Below are positions 1-12,115 of a stretch of 64,000 bases of DNA, piece by piece. The stretch covers positions 2,017,001 to 2,081,000 of the forward strand of contig BSWB01000002.1 of the NCBI GenBank assembly GCA_033239125.1. The letters run 5' to 3'. Under the pieces are notes generated by a model. The model had not been told where the DNA came from. It did no database searches and was given only the letters and a program-made list of their open reading frames with translations. Each line of letters opens with the position of its first letter. Within the stretch, counting starts at the first letter, position 1. The stretch is from Fagopyrum homotropicum. Lineage: Eukaryota; Streptophyta; Magnoliopsida; Caryophyllales; Polygonaceae. Made by a program: the position numbers and the translations under genes.

Positions 1-1163
1 AAATATAATGGTCATAAGAATAAATACAAATTTACCGGTCAAAATTGATTTATATTTGGTTAAAAAAATCCATCCTGTTAATTATTATCTTTTTTTTTAC
101 ATTTCGAATGAACAATTTTTTTTTTTTTCCTATTTACGTACACAAATTTTCTAATCTCTTGGTATAGATTAGTCCATTTACCGAAGAGAATCTAACGATT
201 TCAATTCATTTAACGAATAGAATCTCAGTACAAGTAAAATACGAGTTTTTAAGGAAAATCATGTATATTTTCAAATTACAAAACAGTACAAATAAGATAC
301 GAGTTTTTAAAGAAAATCATGACCAAACTACTTATCTTATATCTTAATGGGATGTATTTTCAAATTAACCTATTCGAGTTTTAAATTGAGAAACTAATTC
401 AAATTTCTTTTGGTTTAATTTAAATTTTCAAAAAAAAAGTCAAATATAGACAGTCAATGTCAACATATGTTCAATTATTTTTTATTTTTTAATTAAAGAT
501 AAAAACCAAAAGATGAATATTTGAGATTAGATTCTCAATTTCACTTCAAGTTACCCACCAAAATTTTCCTATTTTATCAAAATATATATTAAAAAAAAGT
601 ATACATCCAAATTAAAACGCCATGTGAAGGAAGTGAAAATCTTAATTGTGTAATTCAGAAAATTTTCCTAAACCTTGGCAAATCTTTATCCAAGATTAAA
701 TTATAAGTCAGTTCAAAATAAGTCAGTTCGTTCATGTTGAGATGTAGGGAAAAGAATCTCATATCGATAACACGCAATTAAGTGAACCTACCATATAAGC
801 ATCCGGGTTACTCCTCCTATTGTCAATTGGTTTTAGAACGGAACCTCGTGTGCTTGTATGTGTGGTTCGCTAGACGTGCGCCCTCCGCGTCATTTGGTCC
901 CGGGACGGATATAAGAAAAAGTAACAGTTCCTTCAAAAAATCAATTTCAGGTCCTTCACTGCAGTTCCTCCAGAATTAGTTATGCAAACGGATTATTATC
1001 GAACCGAAAACTTCTATACACTTGTACAAGTGATCCTCACCACTCTACACAACAAAGAAACCGGAAACCGCTTCTTAAAAGCAGATCTTCCAAAGCAAAA
1101 TGTAGATTGAGAAGCAATAGTGTACATCAAAGGATACAACAGAAATCAAGAAAACCGCGGTTT
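1..1163. other. AT-rich flank, no gene seen
   Basis: This is the downstream flank of the minus-strand gene that ends at 1164. I see no credible coding region; the short open frames here are of the length expected by chance. It contains a diverged tandem duplication of about 58 bp (copies near 227-265 and 285-323, both with the core TACGAGTTTTTAA). The stretch around 800-930 is noticeably more GC-rich than its surroundings and may be a transposon scrap, but I cannot name it. Confidence 0.5.
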
Positions 1164-4100
1164 TCAGTCATCTTGCTTCAAGAGTTCTGCTTGGTCTTTC
1201 ATTACCTCTGCTGCAAGTAACAATAGTTGCACCATTTCAATACCTGCAGCAGGAACTGCTTCAACTTTAACCGTCTTTGAATCGTCGTTTCCCACAGAAA
1301 CAGTAGCGTCGCTAGAGGAAGTGTCGTCTCCCACAGCAGACCAACTGAGAGGAAGGAAGCTGCTGAGAGTGAGAGCAGTGTGTACAAGGTTTGCCTCACT
1401 GATAATGTTCTCTATGCTGCTCAACAATTCATATTCATCACTGACATTTTTTGATGAAAGTGACTCCTGGGCCTACAAAGATTGTCAAGATATACAGCTT
1501 AGGGCATATTCATATTTGTATTTACAATTTGGCTAATAAAATGGGTGTGAATCAATGCATTGAAGTAGTTGTCACACTGTTTTCATTCATTTTCTTATTT
1601 ATGATTTTGACAAAACAAGATATGGGAAAAAATTATCAAAACGTGTACGGACCTAACAATGTCCACCTAAGCATATTGGGTTTCTGACAAAAAAGAATTG
1701 ACCGAAAAACCGTTGAACTACAATAAGCTAATCTAAACAAATTTTTAGTCCAATGTACAAAATAACCTAAACAGCCTCAAAAACAAATGATCCAGATGTA
1801 AAATTGTCAAAAAACTACTATCCAAGTGCTATACAACTAGGACACAATATGCCTGATCTAGTTGACAAATACACACCCAGTCACTATGCACTTAGTCATC
1901 TATTTATAGTTAAAGCTCAACTCAAGGCTCCTACTTACCAAATCATTCAGTTAACCCAACCTATATAATCAAATGCCTAAGGCATGCTACAGGCTGACAC
2001 ACTCCCCCTCTTTCATAGTCATTTATACGTGAGAAGGGGCATAATTATGATTATTATATTTGAAAATTAAATCCAACCACACCAACCTGTGGGGCATAAA
2101 AAATGCCAAATCTTAACTGCAGCTAGCATAAAACCATGAACTACCAGATAGATAACAGAAACGCTCAAGTTTCAGAAACCACCTTCACAAGGGTCTGACG
2201 AAGCTTGTAAATTTGGGATGTCAGTTGCTCCAGATTTTTCATGCTTTCATTGAGGGTTGCATTCTCGATTTTTATCCTACAAGCAAAATGGATGTCAAGA
2301 AAGAAGCTTGCAGCACTATAATTCATCACAAAAATGCTCAAAACATACAAACCTTGCAATATCCATACTGTTGCTGGCTCTTCTAAAGGGGAAATATCCT
2401 TCACTACTGGGTTGTAAGCCCGGTTCTGAACCATAAAACTCGGCTGCTCCTACTAGCCGTTTAAGGCTGGTTCTCCTCAACAGGTTCTTTAATGTCCCTT
2501 CTTTGACAATAGTAGTTAGTGACCTGTCCTTGTTTTTAGGAGGATTCTTGTCTGGTTGGCTCTCATGATTGGATTTCCTATGACATTGTAAATTAACACT
2601 AAGTAATTTATATGAACGGAAGTGATGCACAAAAGGAGAGAATATCTCAGAAGGGCATGTCGGGAAATTACCGCTCATACTATACGCCAAAATAAACTAA
2701 ACAGGGTAGTAAAATATTGAGATCTCAGTATAACTAATCCTACTTTTAGATAAAAACAGATTCATACCCTAGTAACAACCTCCGCTCCAAATGTTCCAGC
2801 TTCATAAGTGCCTCTAACTTTTCAGCAGTTACCTGGAAGATAAATTGCTTTTCACTTGTTAATGTATGTGCAATACAGAGACCTTAATAATGTGAGCATA
2901 TGCTTTCACTTGTCAAGGTTGCAAGCTCTTAATGCCTCAATTTATTTCGTTTGGTATACTAGGAATCAGATCATATTTGACGCAAACTCTTCAGTCCTGA
3001 CTCCTGGTGAATGTGCTGACTTACTTATCCAAATAGGTAGAGAAAATTTTTGGCTAAAGGAAAGCTTCATCCCAGTTTGGGTCAACCTTTTTGTGTAATT
3101 ACACATATTCTATAAAACATTTACCTCTCGAAAAAAAAAACAATACAATTATTGCAAAGCAGAAACTCAGCATTTTTTAAAAAATTTTATACAGCAAAGC
3201 CATAAAAAAGAATAGAGAATATTACAAGAATTCTACAGTGTAAACATATCTGCCAATACAGTCATCCATCTAGTCTTGGAAAAATATGACTTCCTGCTCA
3301 AACTCCTTCAACGAAGGCAAATTTTTTTGCTGGAAGTGCCAAGGAACTTTTCTAATAGAACTAAATGCCATCTGATAAAATCCCATATGTTTGTAGTTGA
3401 AAGAGAAATTTGCTTTCTTCTTCTGTCAGAGATACTAGTTACTACAGAAGTTCATAAAAATGGAAGGAGATATTACTTGATTCAAACTCCTCTGAAGCTC
3501 ACCCACTCTTTGCAGAAGAGCGGCATTTTCATTTTTTTCCATAAAATGCCTCTCTTCCTGTTGTTGTAAAAGCATCAATGCTGACACCTGAAGTAAATGC
3601 CACTGTCAATGAAAAAGTAGCATTGCAGAAAACAACAAGATCCACAAAGTAACCACAGCAGGAACACACCAATTTAAAAATCGATATAGATAGCAAAGAA
3701 GTTCAGACCTTTTCGTGCAAAGCCTGTGACAGAACTTTCGAAGTATCAACAACTTCAACAGCAGTGGGATCCCTTGTGCCAACATTCTGCAATGAATGAA
3801 GCTTTCGGTGAAAAAAAATACATATTAGCTATAGATCAGATCAATAGAATTAAATCGAACGATAGCATGAACACAAAATTCAAAGACATGTGCACTGGTG
3901 CAATCTGAATCATGTATCATTCAGCCAATGAAAAACAAGCTTTTATGGTATGATATAACTCTAAACCAAACTAACCACGAGAGTCGGAATCCTCATAGTT
4001 GCATCCTCAAATTTTGTCCCATCAGGCAAGCTTGAAATTTCTTGTCCGTGAAGCATAGTTGACCCAAAACTTTGTTGCATTGCATCCACAATTGACATCA

Positions 4101-7100
4101 GATAGGATTTTTCCGCATTAAGATGATTTACGACAAAGTCTCTTTGCTCAGAATGGTACTGGCGTAACCTTAAAATCTCATTCTTGATTAAATCATCAGA
4201 CAATTTCTGCGAGAACATAAGCAATAAAACACATTGGAAAGATTCAAATTATTAAAGAAAAAGTGTAAAAAAAAAAACTTATCAAAAGATGCCAAGATCC
4301 TCACATTCTTTTTTTCCAATTCACGGACTCTCCTCTTCAAATGACCTTCAATATCTAAACCCTGCAGTGCAAAACGTTCTATATCATTTGATGCACTGCA
4401 CGGTTCTCAAAATATCAAGATTAAATAGTTAAGAAACAATATCTTACCATTCTTATCTTATTTTGAAACCTAACAACAGATTCCTTCAAAGATTCGCGCT
4501 CTTGTTCCAAAGCACTCTGTCTGATCAAAAAGATTACAAAGTGTATGCAAAAGAACGAATGTATTATAACAATGCACCTAGAAATTGGAAACAAAAATCA
4601 AATAGAAGGTTCAAAGACTTCAAACTTCTTAAACGCATAATTGAAAACAAAAGATAGTCATATAAATGAAACTTCAAATTAAAATTTTCTAAAAAAGAAT
4701 CCAAACACAACTACTACCTTGCCTATATTTGTTTAATCAAAGAAAGTGGTCTCCATATATCGAGTTGAAGCAGAAAGATTAAAAAACAACAAAAAATCAC
4801 GGTTACAAAAAACATTAAGCAAAGACATACCTATACTAATTCAATTCCAGTAAATTGGAATGGCAACTTTGAAGAATATAAACTGACTCGTCAATGGATG
4901 TAAGCTCACCTTGTCCTACAACAATTCTAGTGAAGATTGAAATCCCTCCCACTATAGAAGTCAAATTTATAGTGAAGGATTTTGTACATCAAGGGAACTG
5001 AACTGTTATAGACTACAATACCATATAGAGTTCTTCTCCACATATCTGTGTTGTGTGCCCCATTAGTGGAGAGAGTTTTCACCATTTCTTTTAGCACCCT
5101 AATGGATGGAAGCTAGTCTTTTCAACTCAGATGATTTTTGCTCGTAAGAAAATTTTCTATATCCAAATCAGCCATCCTTCCTACTAAATTATTATCTACA
5201 ATACTATTGCCGCATTAAAAAACTCTAAGCAACCAAGCTATATCCACAAATCCGGAGAGGAGATTAACCAAACTATGCCAGGATAATTATAGTAATATTA
5301 TTCGTGTTACTATCTTCTCAGCTTTATACAAGAAGCAAATAACTTACTATGCGCTCTGCAGTTTCAGCTTCTCGATGAGCATTGAAACTCCATGCTTCTT
5401 CAGGATCATCCAATAGGTAAGAGCATTTGTCAAGGTAGCTACTGTTCTCATACTGGCCCTCACACGATGCTTGTTGTTTTATTTGATAGAACTTATCAAC
5501 AATCTGCCATATAATGTGTATCATAACACAAATCACCACGGTACATAACTGTCATTTGTCATCGGGAGGAGGGGGTGCAGTGCAGATATTAACAAGGAGA
5601 TTCAAGCATAATAGAGACTTGCCTTTCTGAAAAGTGCATTCTCTTCTTCATGTGTTGCCACATCTGTCTGCAGCTTAGTGACAAGCCCTTGAACTTTGCT
5701 GGCTTCTGAGGTAATTTCTTCCAGCCTAGATCCAAAGTCCAAATATATATATAAAAGGAAGTAAGAAATATAACACATCGAAAGAAATACAAAGGAAAAA
5801 AAGGATATATAACAGATTGTCATAGCATATATATGGTTAACTCAAGATTGTACCGTTTTTGACAGTCGTGTAGTTTTCGAGACATGAATTCCTCCTTCTC
5901 CTTAGCTTTTTCAGCCTATGATCCATGAAAATGCAAATTCATAAGCTATATAGCATGGCAAATGAAAGAAGTTTTTCATAGAATGTGATTTTAGAACTAA
6001 GAGTTTAACCTCCATGAAAGCATTATCTCTGTCAGAAAAAGCAGCGACAATATTTCCCTGGAAAAATTTAAGCTGCCTCTCGACTTCCAGTTTCTGTACG
6101 GATGGCACAACAAACAATTAGTAAAACGTATAAATGAAATCCAAGAGAACCTATAGCTACAAATACAATAGCACATGCAACTGCATATAGCTGTGCAGTA
6201 TGATAGATATGGAGCAAGGAGTAAAACAAAGTCACAAAACAACCTAATCGGACCCTAGGCAAATAACCAGTTACAAAGATAGGAGATGAATAATGGAGAT
6301 CTCTTTCTTTTTTATTTTAAGTGCCTTTCTAGGGCCACACACATGTACTTCTAACAGACCTTAGTCACAACCAAGTGATCACGTAACATTTAGTATCTAG
6401 ATAGTTTTCGATTTTCCACCCAATACTCAGCACAAAACTGTAGACCCCAAATGAAGAGATATACCTTCGTAACTTCTGAGCTATGAAGTTCTTCCAGCTG
6501 AATCTGGAGACAGAAAGGACAAGACAAATATCTGAAACGTATCTGAAAGATATAATAAAGCAGTATATGCTCTCATGGATGGGAAACTAAAACTTACTTT
6601 GATTCGATGAGCCTCTGAAAGCTCCTCTTGAAGGTTTAATCTGTCCTTTGTACATTCAGCCAGCTCCTTTTGCAACTTCAAGATCTCTTGCTCCAGCCCA
6701 GCTGTCCTGGTATACAATTAATTTGAACATAACAAACTTATTATATATTTCAACTGCAATAGTTTTCAATTCTGGATTAGTGCTTTATACAAAAAATTTA
6801 TTCTCAGCAAACATCCAAGTAGAGGCAAGGTAACTCAGAAAAAACAGTCTACCTCTGGAAATGCATTCTAGTGGCAAGGAGCAGATAGCTAGGGCCAGCT
6901 TGTTGCGTGCATAATTGCTCTATATCTTTTCTTAGTTCATCTCTCTCTGAAACAGGAAGTAAATGATGAATCTCAATTCATTAAAAGGCGACTAAATTAT
7001 ACACAGCACCAGCATATAGAATTCCAAACCATAAGCTTCAGATTGATCTAAATTGATCCCTTTTACTTAGAGCCAAAGGATTCCAAGGAAGATAATTCCA

Positions 7101-8506
7101 TAAAACCAAACTGTAAGAGGATCAAATGTAATCCAATCAAACTCCATAAAAGAAGCCATTATTTCTCTACCTATACTGGAGTCTAAACCTCAGAGAAAAT
7201 CCTCTTTTCTATGGAAATTAACATTTCACATCATTATCAATCAATCTAGAAATAGGTGTCAGTATATAGTACTCGTTGAACAAATTGATAGATTTTGAAC
7301 TGAAGATCTAAGGAAACGGGACATGACAAAAAGGTATAAAGTGCCAAATGATAGAGTGGCAGAAGGAATGAAAGAAAAAGAAAAAGAATTACAAACAACC
7401 AAACGATTACTCCTTTCTCCTCGCTACATTATTAAAGTCTAAGCCTCTACGAAACACGCTCTTTTCTATGGAATTAACATAATCTTCTTGAATTTCTGTC
7501 TGATACTCGTACTGTTGATGTTATTCACATCATTTCAGTCACTCCAGATATAGGTGTCAGTATCCGTTGAACAAATGGATAGATTTCAAACTAAAGATCT
7601 CAGGAAACAAGAAACGGCAAAAAGGTCTATGAAGTGCCTAATGATAGAGTCGGACAGAAGTCACAGAAACAGAACAAATGAAAAATAAGAGTTAACCAGT
7701 GATTACTCCAATATCTTGATAATATCGCCATCCAAAATGTCATATGACTCTTATCTTTTCAAGCAGGCTTAAAGTATTAGCTCCTTTCTCCTCACTACTT
7801 ATTCCCTCCATTATCAAGAACTCGTTTTCCATTTCATCTACAGCCCTAATCCTCCCTAGGAGATCTTCATGAACACCATGGTAAGAATCTGGCCCATGTC
7901 CACATTTAAGCTCGCACCATAGCATAATATTTTGCTAAAAAAAACCTTGCTGTAAATCACAACTTTTTCCACCTAGTCTCCAAATAGTGTTGACTTGTGC
8001 ATTATAACAACAGCCGTGGCTGTTCAACTATTAAAAAATGATCAGTACTGAGAGACACATTGATGCTTGTTAGCAGATGCACATGCATTGGATCCAAAAA
8101 CAAGCCAACAACCATTAATTCTGAATTGTCACTTGATCATCAACATACATATTGAAAACAAAGCATCCAGCAAAATTCTGTGCTGTGAGTTAGTTGTAAA
8201 ATATTAATAACTATAATGGAATGCTGCCCACAGCACCTGCATGTGAATTTGCAAAAATTGCATCATGGACTGAATCCTTATCATGCTTCACATAAAACCA
8301 TAGCATAAGCAAAATATGATACTACTTAATTATATGGTCTGAACTATGTGTCTTCAATACAAGAGCCACTCCTATCCTTATTCCTCAAACTAGAGATTGA
8401 TGAAGGTGTTAGTTATGCCTGATAAGGACAGGTACAAATACATACCATTTTCTAATTGTTGAATGCGAGCAACTAATGGATCTGGGTCAGTAGAACCGTC
8501 TCCCAT
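1164..8506 (-). CDS. Coiled-coil protein of unknown function (At1g24560-like)
   Basis: Seventeen coding exons give an unbroken 648-residue protein. Exons, in transcript order: 8506-8446, 6946-6853, 6706-6598, 6503-6465, 6093-6010, 5915-5854, 5725-5623, 5503-5348, 4516-4448, 4361-4305, 4206-3976, 3786-3709, 3587-3477, 2832-2768, 2577-2353, 2276-2183, 1472-1164. The start is MGDGSTDPDPLVARIQQLE; the leader acceptor lies 2 bp upstream. Most of the protein is charged heptad-like sequence (for example TAGLEQEILKLQKELAE), so a long rod or dimer is expected. From memory it matches the Arabidopsis protein At1g24560, which also has the segments ERDELRKDIEQLC and ATRMHFQR. No catalytic domain, signal peptide or membrane helix is visible. 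Intron 7 uses a GC donor. The last exon has two in-frame acceptors 6 bp apart (exon start at 1472 or 1466). Function is unknown; a cytoskeletal or trafficking scaffold is only a guess. Confidence 0.85.
2856..3098 (+). pseudogene. Possible LINE-type (RNase H/zf-RVT region) fragment in an intron
   Basis: An 80-codon frame runs antisense inside intron 13 of the coiled-coil gene. It contains FVWYTRNQIIFDAN, which resembles the W-x-x-RN-x-x-F pattern found after the reverse-transcriptase domain of plant non-LTR retrotransposons and in related RNase H-like host proteins. There is no start context, no poly(A) tail and no neighbouring reverse transcriptase, so it is at best a short relic. It could be chance. 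Confidence 0.3.
7162..7656. repeat. Diverged tandem duplication inside intron 1
   Basis: Two blocks of about 205-240 bp in the 1.5-kb first coding intron are clearly related: 7162-7366 and 7414-7656. Both carry CTTTTCTATGGA near the start, AGGTGTCAGTAT in the middle and AAATGATAGAGT or TAATGATAGAGT at the end. A third partial match lies near 7777-7805. It has no coding content. Confidence 0.6.
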
Positions 8507-9530
8507 ATCTGAAACAAAAACACATTTCAATCAGTTTGCAGCAATGAGAATAACTTATTTGCAAGGCTTGTAAAATGAATTGGGTGGAGTGGGCGAGGTT
8601 TGTATTAATAATTACTCTCCATCAATTTCTGTAGATTTATATCCTTTTGACTTTCATACAAACAAAAAACATTGTTACAAACCCAGGGTACAAAGAAACA
8701 ACCAGACACAAACATTTGTCTATCACACTATACAGAGCTGATAAGGGAGCACAAATTTGTCAACTACCAATAAAGATGTCCTACTGCTCATCGGAAACAT
8801 GATCACCGCGAAGTTGGTGAAACTTTCGAGATAGTTTGGAATTCATTCCACAACTTAACTATCCAGATCCACAAAAGATTTAATATTCTCACGTCTGACT
8901 TGTTCATAAACAGACTATGAAAGTAAATTTAAAGGCAGAGTCAAGGTTCCCTCAGCCACTTAGTCCTTATAATAACCTCATGGCATGCTAAAAACATGAA
9001 TAGAGTAGAGACGAAAACAAACCACAAGGACCAAGGCTTCTTCCAACAAAATCAACCACAACAGCCAGACAACGCTTTCCAAAGAAGATTCAATGCAAAA
9101 AACATTACTCCAACAAATCAATTCAAAGGAAAAACTGCTCTCCCCATAAACGTCAGCCTCTTCCACATAACCATATTAATTATGCTTTCTGCCTATCCAT
9201 GACCAAACATTCCACATTTCGGTCGAAACTAATACCAAAATTCAAGAGAGCAAGAGAAGAATTGGAACTGACCTTAAGGGAAAAAAAACTAGTAGGTCAA
9301 TTATGAAATTGGGGGAGGATTGCGAAGCACGGATCTAGGAGACGACTGCACGAAGATCGTCGTCTCAAGAGGGATGCAATTGTGGTATAGATTAGAGACG
9401 GCGGCGCCACGGCGGTCGTCTCCGGCGATTGAGAAGCCCAACGGCGCGAAGAATGGAAGGGAAACAGAGAGAGGAGAGGACCGGTGAGATTGTTGTCGGG
9501 ATGAATGCGAGTTGAATACGGCACGTTCAC
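8507..9530 (-). other. 5' leader of the coiled-coil gene with a leader intron
   Basis: The start codon at 8506 sits just inside a splice acceptor (TTTCAG at 8514-8509). A matching donor (CTTAAG followed by GTCAGT) lies at 9272, so an intron of about 764 bp probably separates a noncoding first exon (about 9273-9500, GC-rich) from the coding region. An open frame at 9297-9530 lies in this noncoding exon and has no family likeness. The transcription start cannot be fixed from sequence. Confidence 0.5.
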
Positions 9531-9539
9531 GATGAGTTC

Positions 9540-10702
9540 TTGGAATTTACATTTCTACCCTGCAATGTTGTTTTTGACTTCCGACATGATTTTCTTTTAA
9601 ATGGTCAATACTTTATTCATCTAAAATCCAAGTAGCAAGGCAACAATTTCTCACGATGAGTTCTAGCTACAAGTTGGTCGCCGTGTTACTAATCTTGATG
9701 TTTGTAATTATTGTGCATATTGTCCTCATCCTCGAACAAGATCCTTTTCCATGTTTATTATGAACTTAATAAACATATTGTCCTCATCTAAAATCCAAAT
9801 GTGTATTAGTAATCATCTAACCACTTAACGTATAAATCAATCAATAGGAACAAGCAAATTCAAATAACATTACCAAAAAAAAACAAAAAAAACAAATTCA
9901 AATAATAATCAAAATCATGACCAATACTCAGTTGGTCTAGCGGGATGTGGTGCTAGACTCTTTAAGTGGTTAGCTAGACATGAAATTATAAATAAAATTA
10001 ATAATAAACATTATCACTTACAATGTTCAATGAAGAGGAAGAAGAATGGTAGAACTTCAAAATCCCCTCTCAAATCTCCTTTCTCTCTAATTTCAAAGTA
10101 GCTATGTTGATTTATTCTCTTTCCTAACTCCTAAAAATATCTCTATAAAGATGCTTAAACAACAAAGAAGGGTCAAACGTCTCTTCAAGACGGGCATTAA
10201 ATGAACGTTGTACACTCGTGCATTGAGACTGCACGATCGTGCAACTCGGCAACAACTTCAGAACAGTCAAAACGCACAATGTGCGTTGTTAGCTCACGAA
10301 CGTGCACGAGCAACAACTTCTTTTGCACGAGCAGCTCCTTCCTCTATTCCCGATCTTTGCATGATTTCCTTGCATGACTCTCTTTGCTCACCTTTGACAA
10401 GTTCTCCCCAACTCCAAAGATCAATCCTAGTGTCTTCATCATGCATCAAAACACCAGCAAGCCTCCTAAAAACAAAGACAAAACGAGTGTAAACCTTCAT
10501 ACTAGAAATATAACGAAAACTAGTAACAAAGCATACAAAATCGTGTCAAAATATGCTAAAATTAATCCTAAAAACGTGATCTAAAACCTAATAAAAACAT
10601 GATATCAAGCTCTTCGTTGTACTTTTTATATTTAAATACGTGTAAGTCTACCAAGTCAATTGTTGCAGTATATAGAAACACATAAATTACTTTTATATCT
10701 AC
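9540..10702. repeat. Intergenic; probable LTR-retrotransposon scrap at about 10040-10640
   Basis: No host gene is visible. Read on the minus strand, 10640-10040 has the flavour of the low-complexity noncoding part of a Ty3/gypsy Tat-type element: a purine-rich stretch with GGAGCTGCTCGTGC, then repeated GTGCACG / CACGATCGTGC motifs. No LTR ends, primer-binding site or polymerase could be found, so the class is a guess. The rest is AT-rich. Confidence 0.25.
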
Positions 10703-11277
10703 GTTTACATGCAGTCCGGCTCCCATGAAGTTGGTTTTCAACTTCATGGTGAAGTTCAGCCAATCTCCACCGTCAATTAAGATTAAGGGCTGAGATTAAT
10801 TTAAAATTAATTTTAATTAAACATAAAGGAAAGCATATCTCTCCGCGTTCAATTTATATCTCTCCAAAGCGAGGAACGAGGAAGCAGACGGGTTCATATC
10901 TCTCCAAAGCGAAAGAGGAACGAGGAACTCAATTTACTCAAAATTTCTTACGCCCAGGATTGCATTTTGGTGAAGAAACCATTAACACTATTGGAGGAAC
11001 AAAGGTAAGCATATTTCTCCAAATCAACATCTTCTTCCCCTCTTTTTTCTGAATTCTAAACTCGAATTAGCTTTAGTTGCAGCATCCTCTTCTTTCCTCT
11101 TCTTCTAAACTCGATTTGTAGAGCTTTATCTGGTTGAACAAAGGGTGTCAAACTGATTGTGGTTAATATATAGCATGATGCATATCAACTGTTCGATGTA
11201 ATGCCTAATAGGACTATAAAGTCATCTTTATATTCCTTTGACTGTGTACATTTACTGATGTTTTTGTGCAACGTAAG

Positions 11278-11768
11278 TATGATGTTTCTCTTCCACATAA
11301 GAAGATTCCTGAAAGACTTTCTAGGCTAGCACAAAGTTTGGCAGCTGCTGTTATGCCAGCAGGGGAGGAGTTCTAGTCGGAAGCTGTAATTGTGAACTAC
11401 TTTGCATCAGGTACTTGCAAATATATCTAATATAAATCGTATGGGTTCTTTGCATTTATTGCAAGTTTCTAATTTCAGGTGATACTTTGGGAGGACACTT
11501 AGATGACATGGAAGCTTATTGGAGTAAGCCTATAGTAAGCTTGAGGTGTTGTGATACATTGTAATTGTTTGGTTAAAGTTCACTCATGAGAAATTGTTTG
11601 CATTAGTGAACCAGATACTTGTTGATTGGATTCTTCTTGTGCAGCTTGGGATGCAAGGCAAATTTTCTACTTTTGGAGGAAAATCCAGGGATGATGAACT
11701 CATAACTATGTTCCTTAGAAGCGGTAATGCAATATTAATGGCTGGGGAGGCAAGGGAATGCTTTCATG
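11278..11768 (+). pseudogene. Captured ALKBH1-like (AlkB homolog 1) fragment, broken
   Basis: Three exon-like blocks with intron borders still visible: 11278-11411, 11479 to about 11550, and about 11645-11768. They read DVSLPHKKIPERLSRLAQSL..., GDTLGGHLDDMEAYWSKPIV and GGKSRDD...MAGEARECFHG. This is the catalytic core of the Fe(II)/2-oxoglutarate dioxygenase ALKBH1, including the metal-binding HxD (HLD) and the later metal-binding His in ECFHG. A stop codon (GAG TTC TAG) interrupts block 1, the second block loses frame after IVSLR, and both ends of the gene are missing. It cannot make an active demethylase. An intact parent gene is expected elsewhere in the genome. Confidence 0.85.
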
Positions 11769-11913
11769 GTAAGTGATATAGATATACTTATTTCCTATTG
11801 TTTTCCATATATGTGTTTGCAGTACAAGTGTTACAAGACCCGATGCTCTTTCTGCCATTGAGAAGTTCTGCTGCAATTTGATTTCATATACACGAGTAAA
11901 TTATTTTTTTATT

Positions 11914-11984
11914 AGCCTATTAGCTCAAATGGAAGAGCAATGTGCTTACGCACAAAGATATAGGTTCGAATCCTATATAGGCTA
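11914..11984 (+). tRNA. tRNA-like sequence with aberrant anticodon arm (left arm copy)
   Basis: This 71-nt sequence folds with a perfect 7-bp acceptor stem (AGCCTAT / ATAGGCT, discriminator A), a 4-bp D stem (GCTC / GAGC) and a 5-bp T stem around TTCGAAT. The pol III B box is canonical (GGTTCGAATCC) and an A-box-like TAGCTCAAATGG is present. The middle arm is abnormal: TGTGC / GCACA closes a loop of only 4 nt (TTAC), about three bases short, so no proper anticodon loop exists. It is probably a pseudo-tRNA; it could still be transcribed by pol III. Confidence 0.45.
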
Positions 11985-12115
11985 ATTTTTGTGATATTAT
12001 GTGTCTTTAGTTCCATTTTGCAGCCTTGAGTACACTACTATACGTGATGAGAAGGCATCGATATATACACATGGTGTTGACAACATATTCGGAGAAAGAA
12101 AAATGTGAAATATAA

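Larger units (their letters stand above)
10712..12045 (+). repeat. Left terminal inverted-repeat arm of the Pack-MULE
   Basis: This is the full-length arm (1334 bp). It pairs with 14105-13131 in the opposite orientation. The match starts at the element end, runs through an internal duplicated motif (TATCTCTCCAAAGCGA, twice near 10855 and 10905), an ALKBH1-like segment and a tRNA-like segment, and stops after TACTATACGT at 12045. Confidence 0.9.

Noticed and set aside
1120..1536. Plus-strand 138-codon frame
   Set aside because: Antisense shadow of the last exon of the coiled-coil gene.
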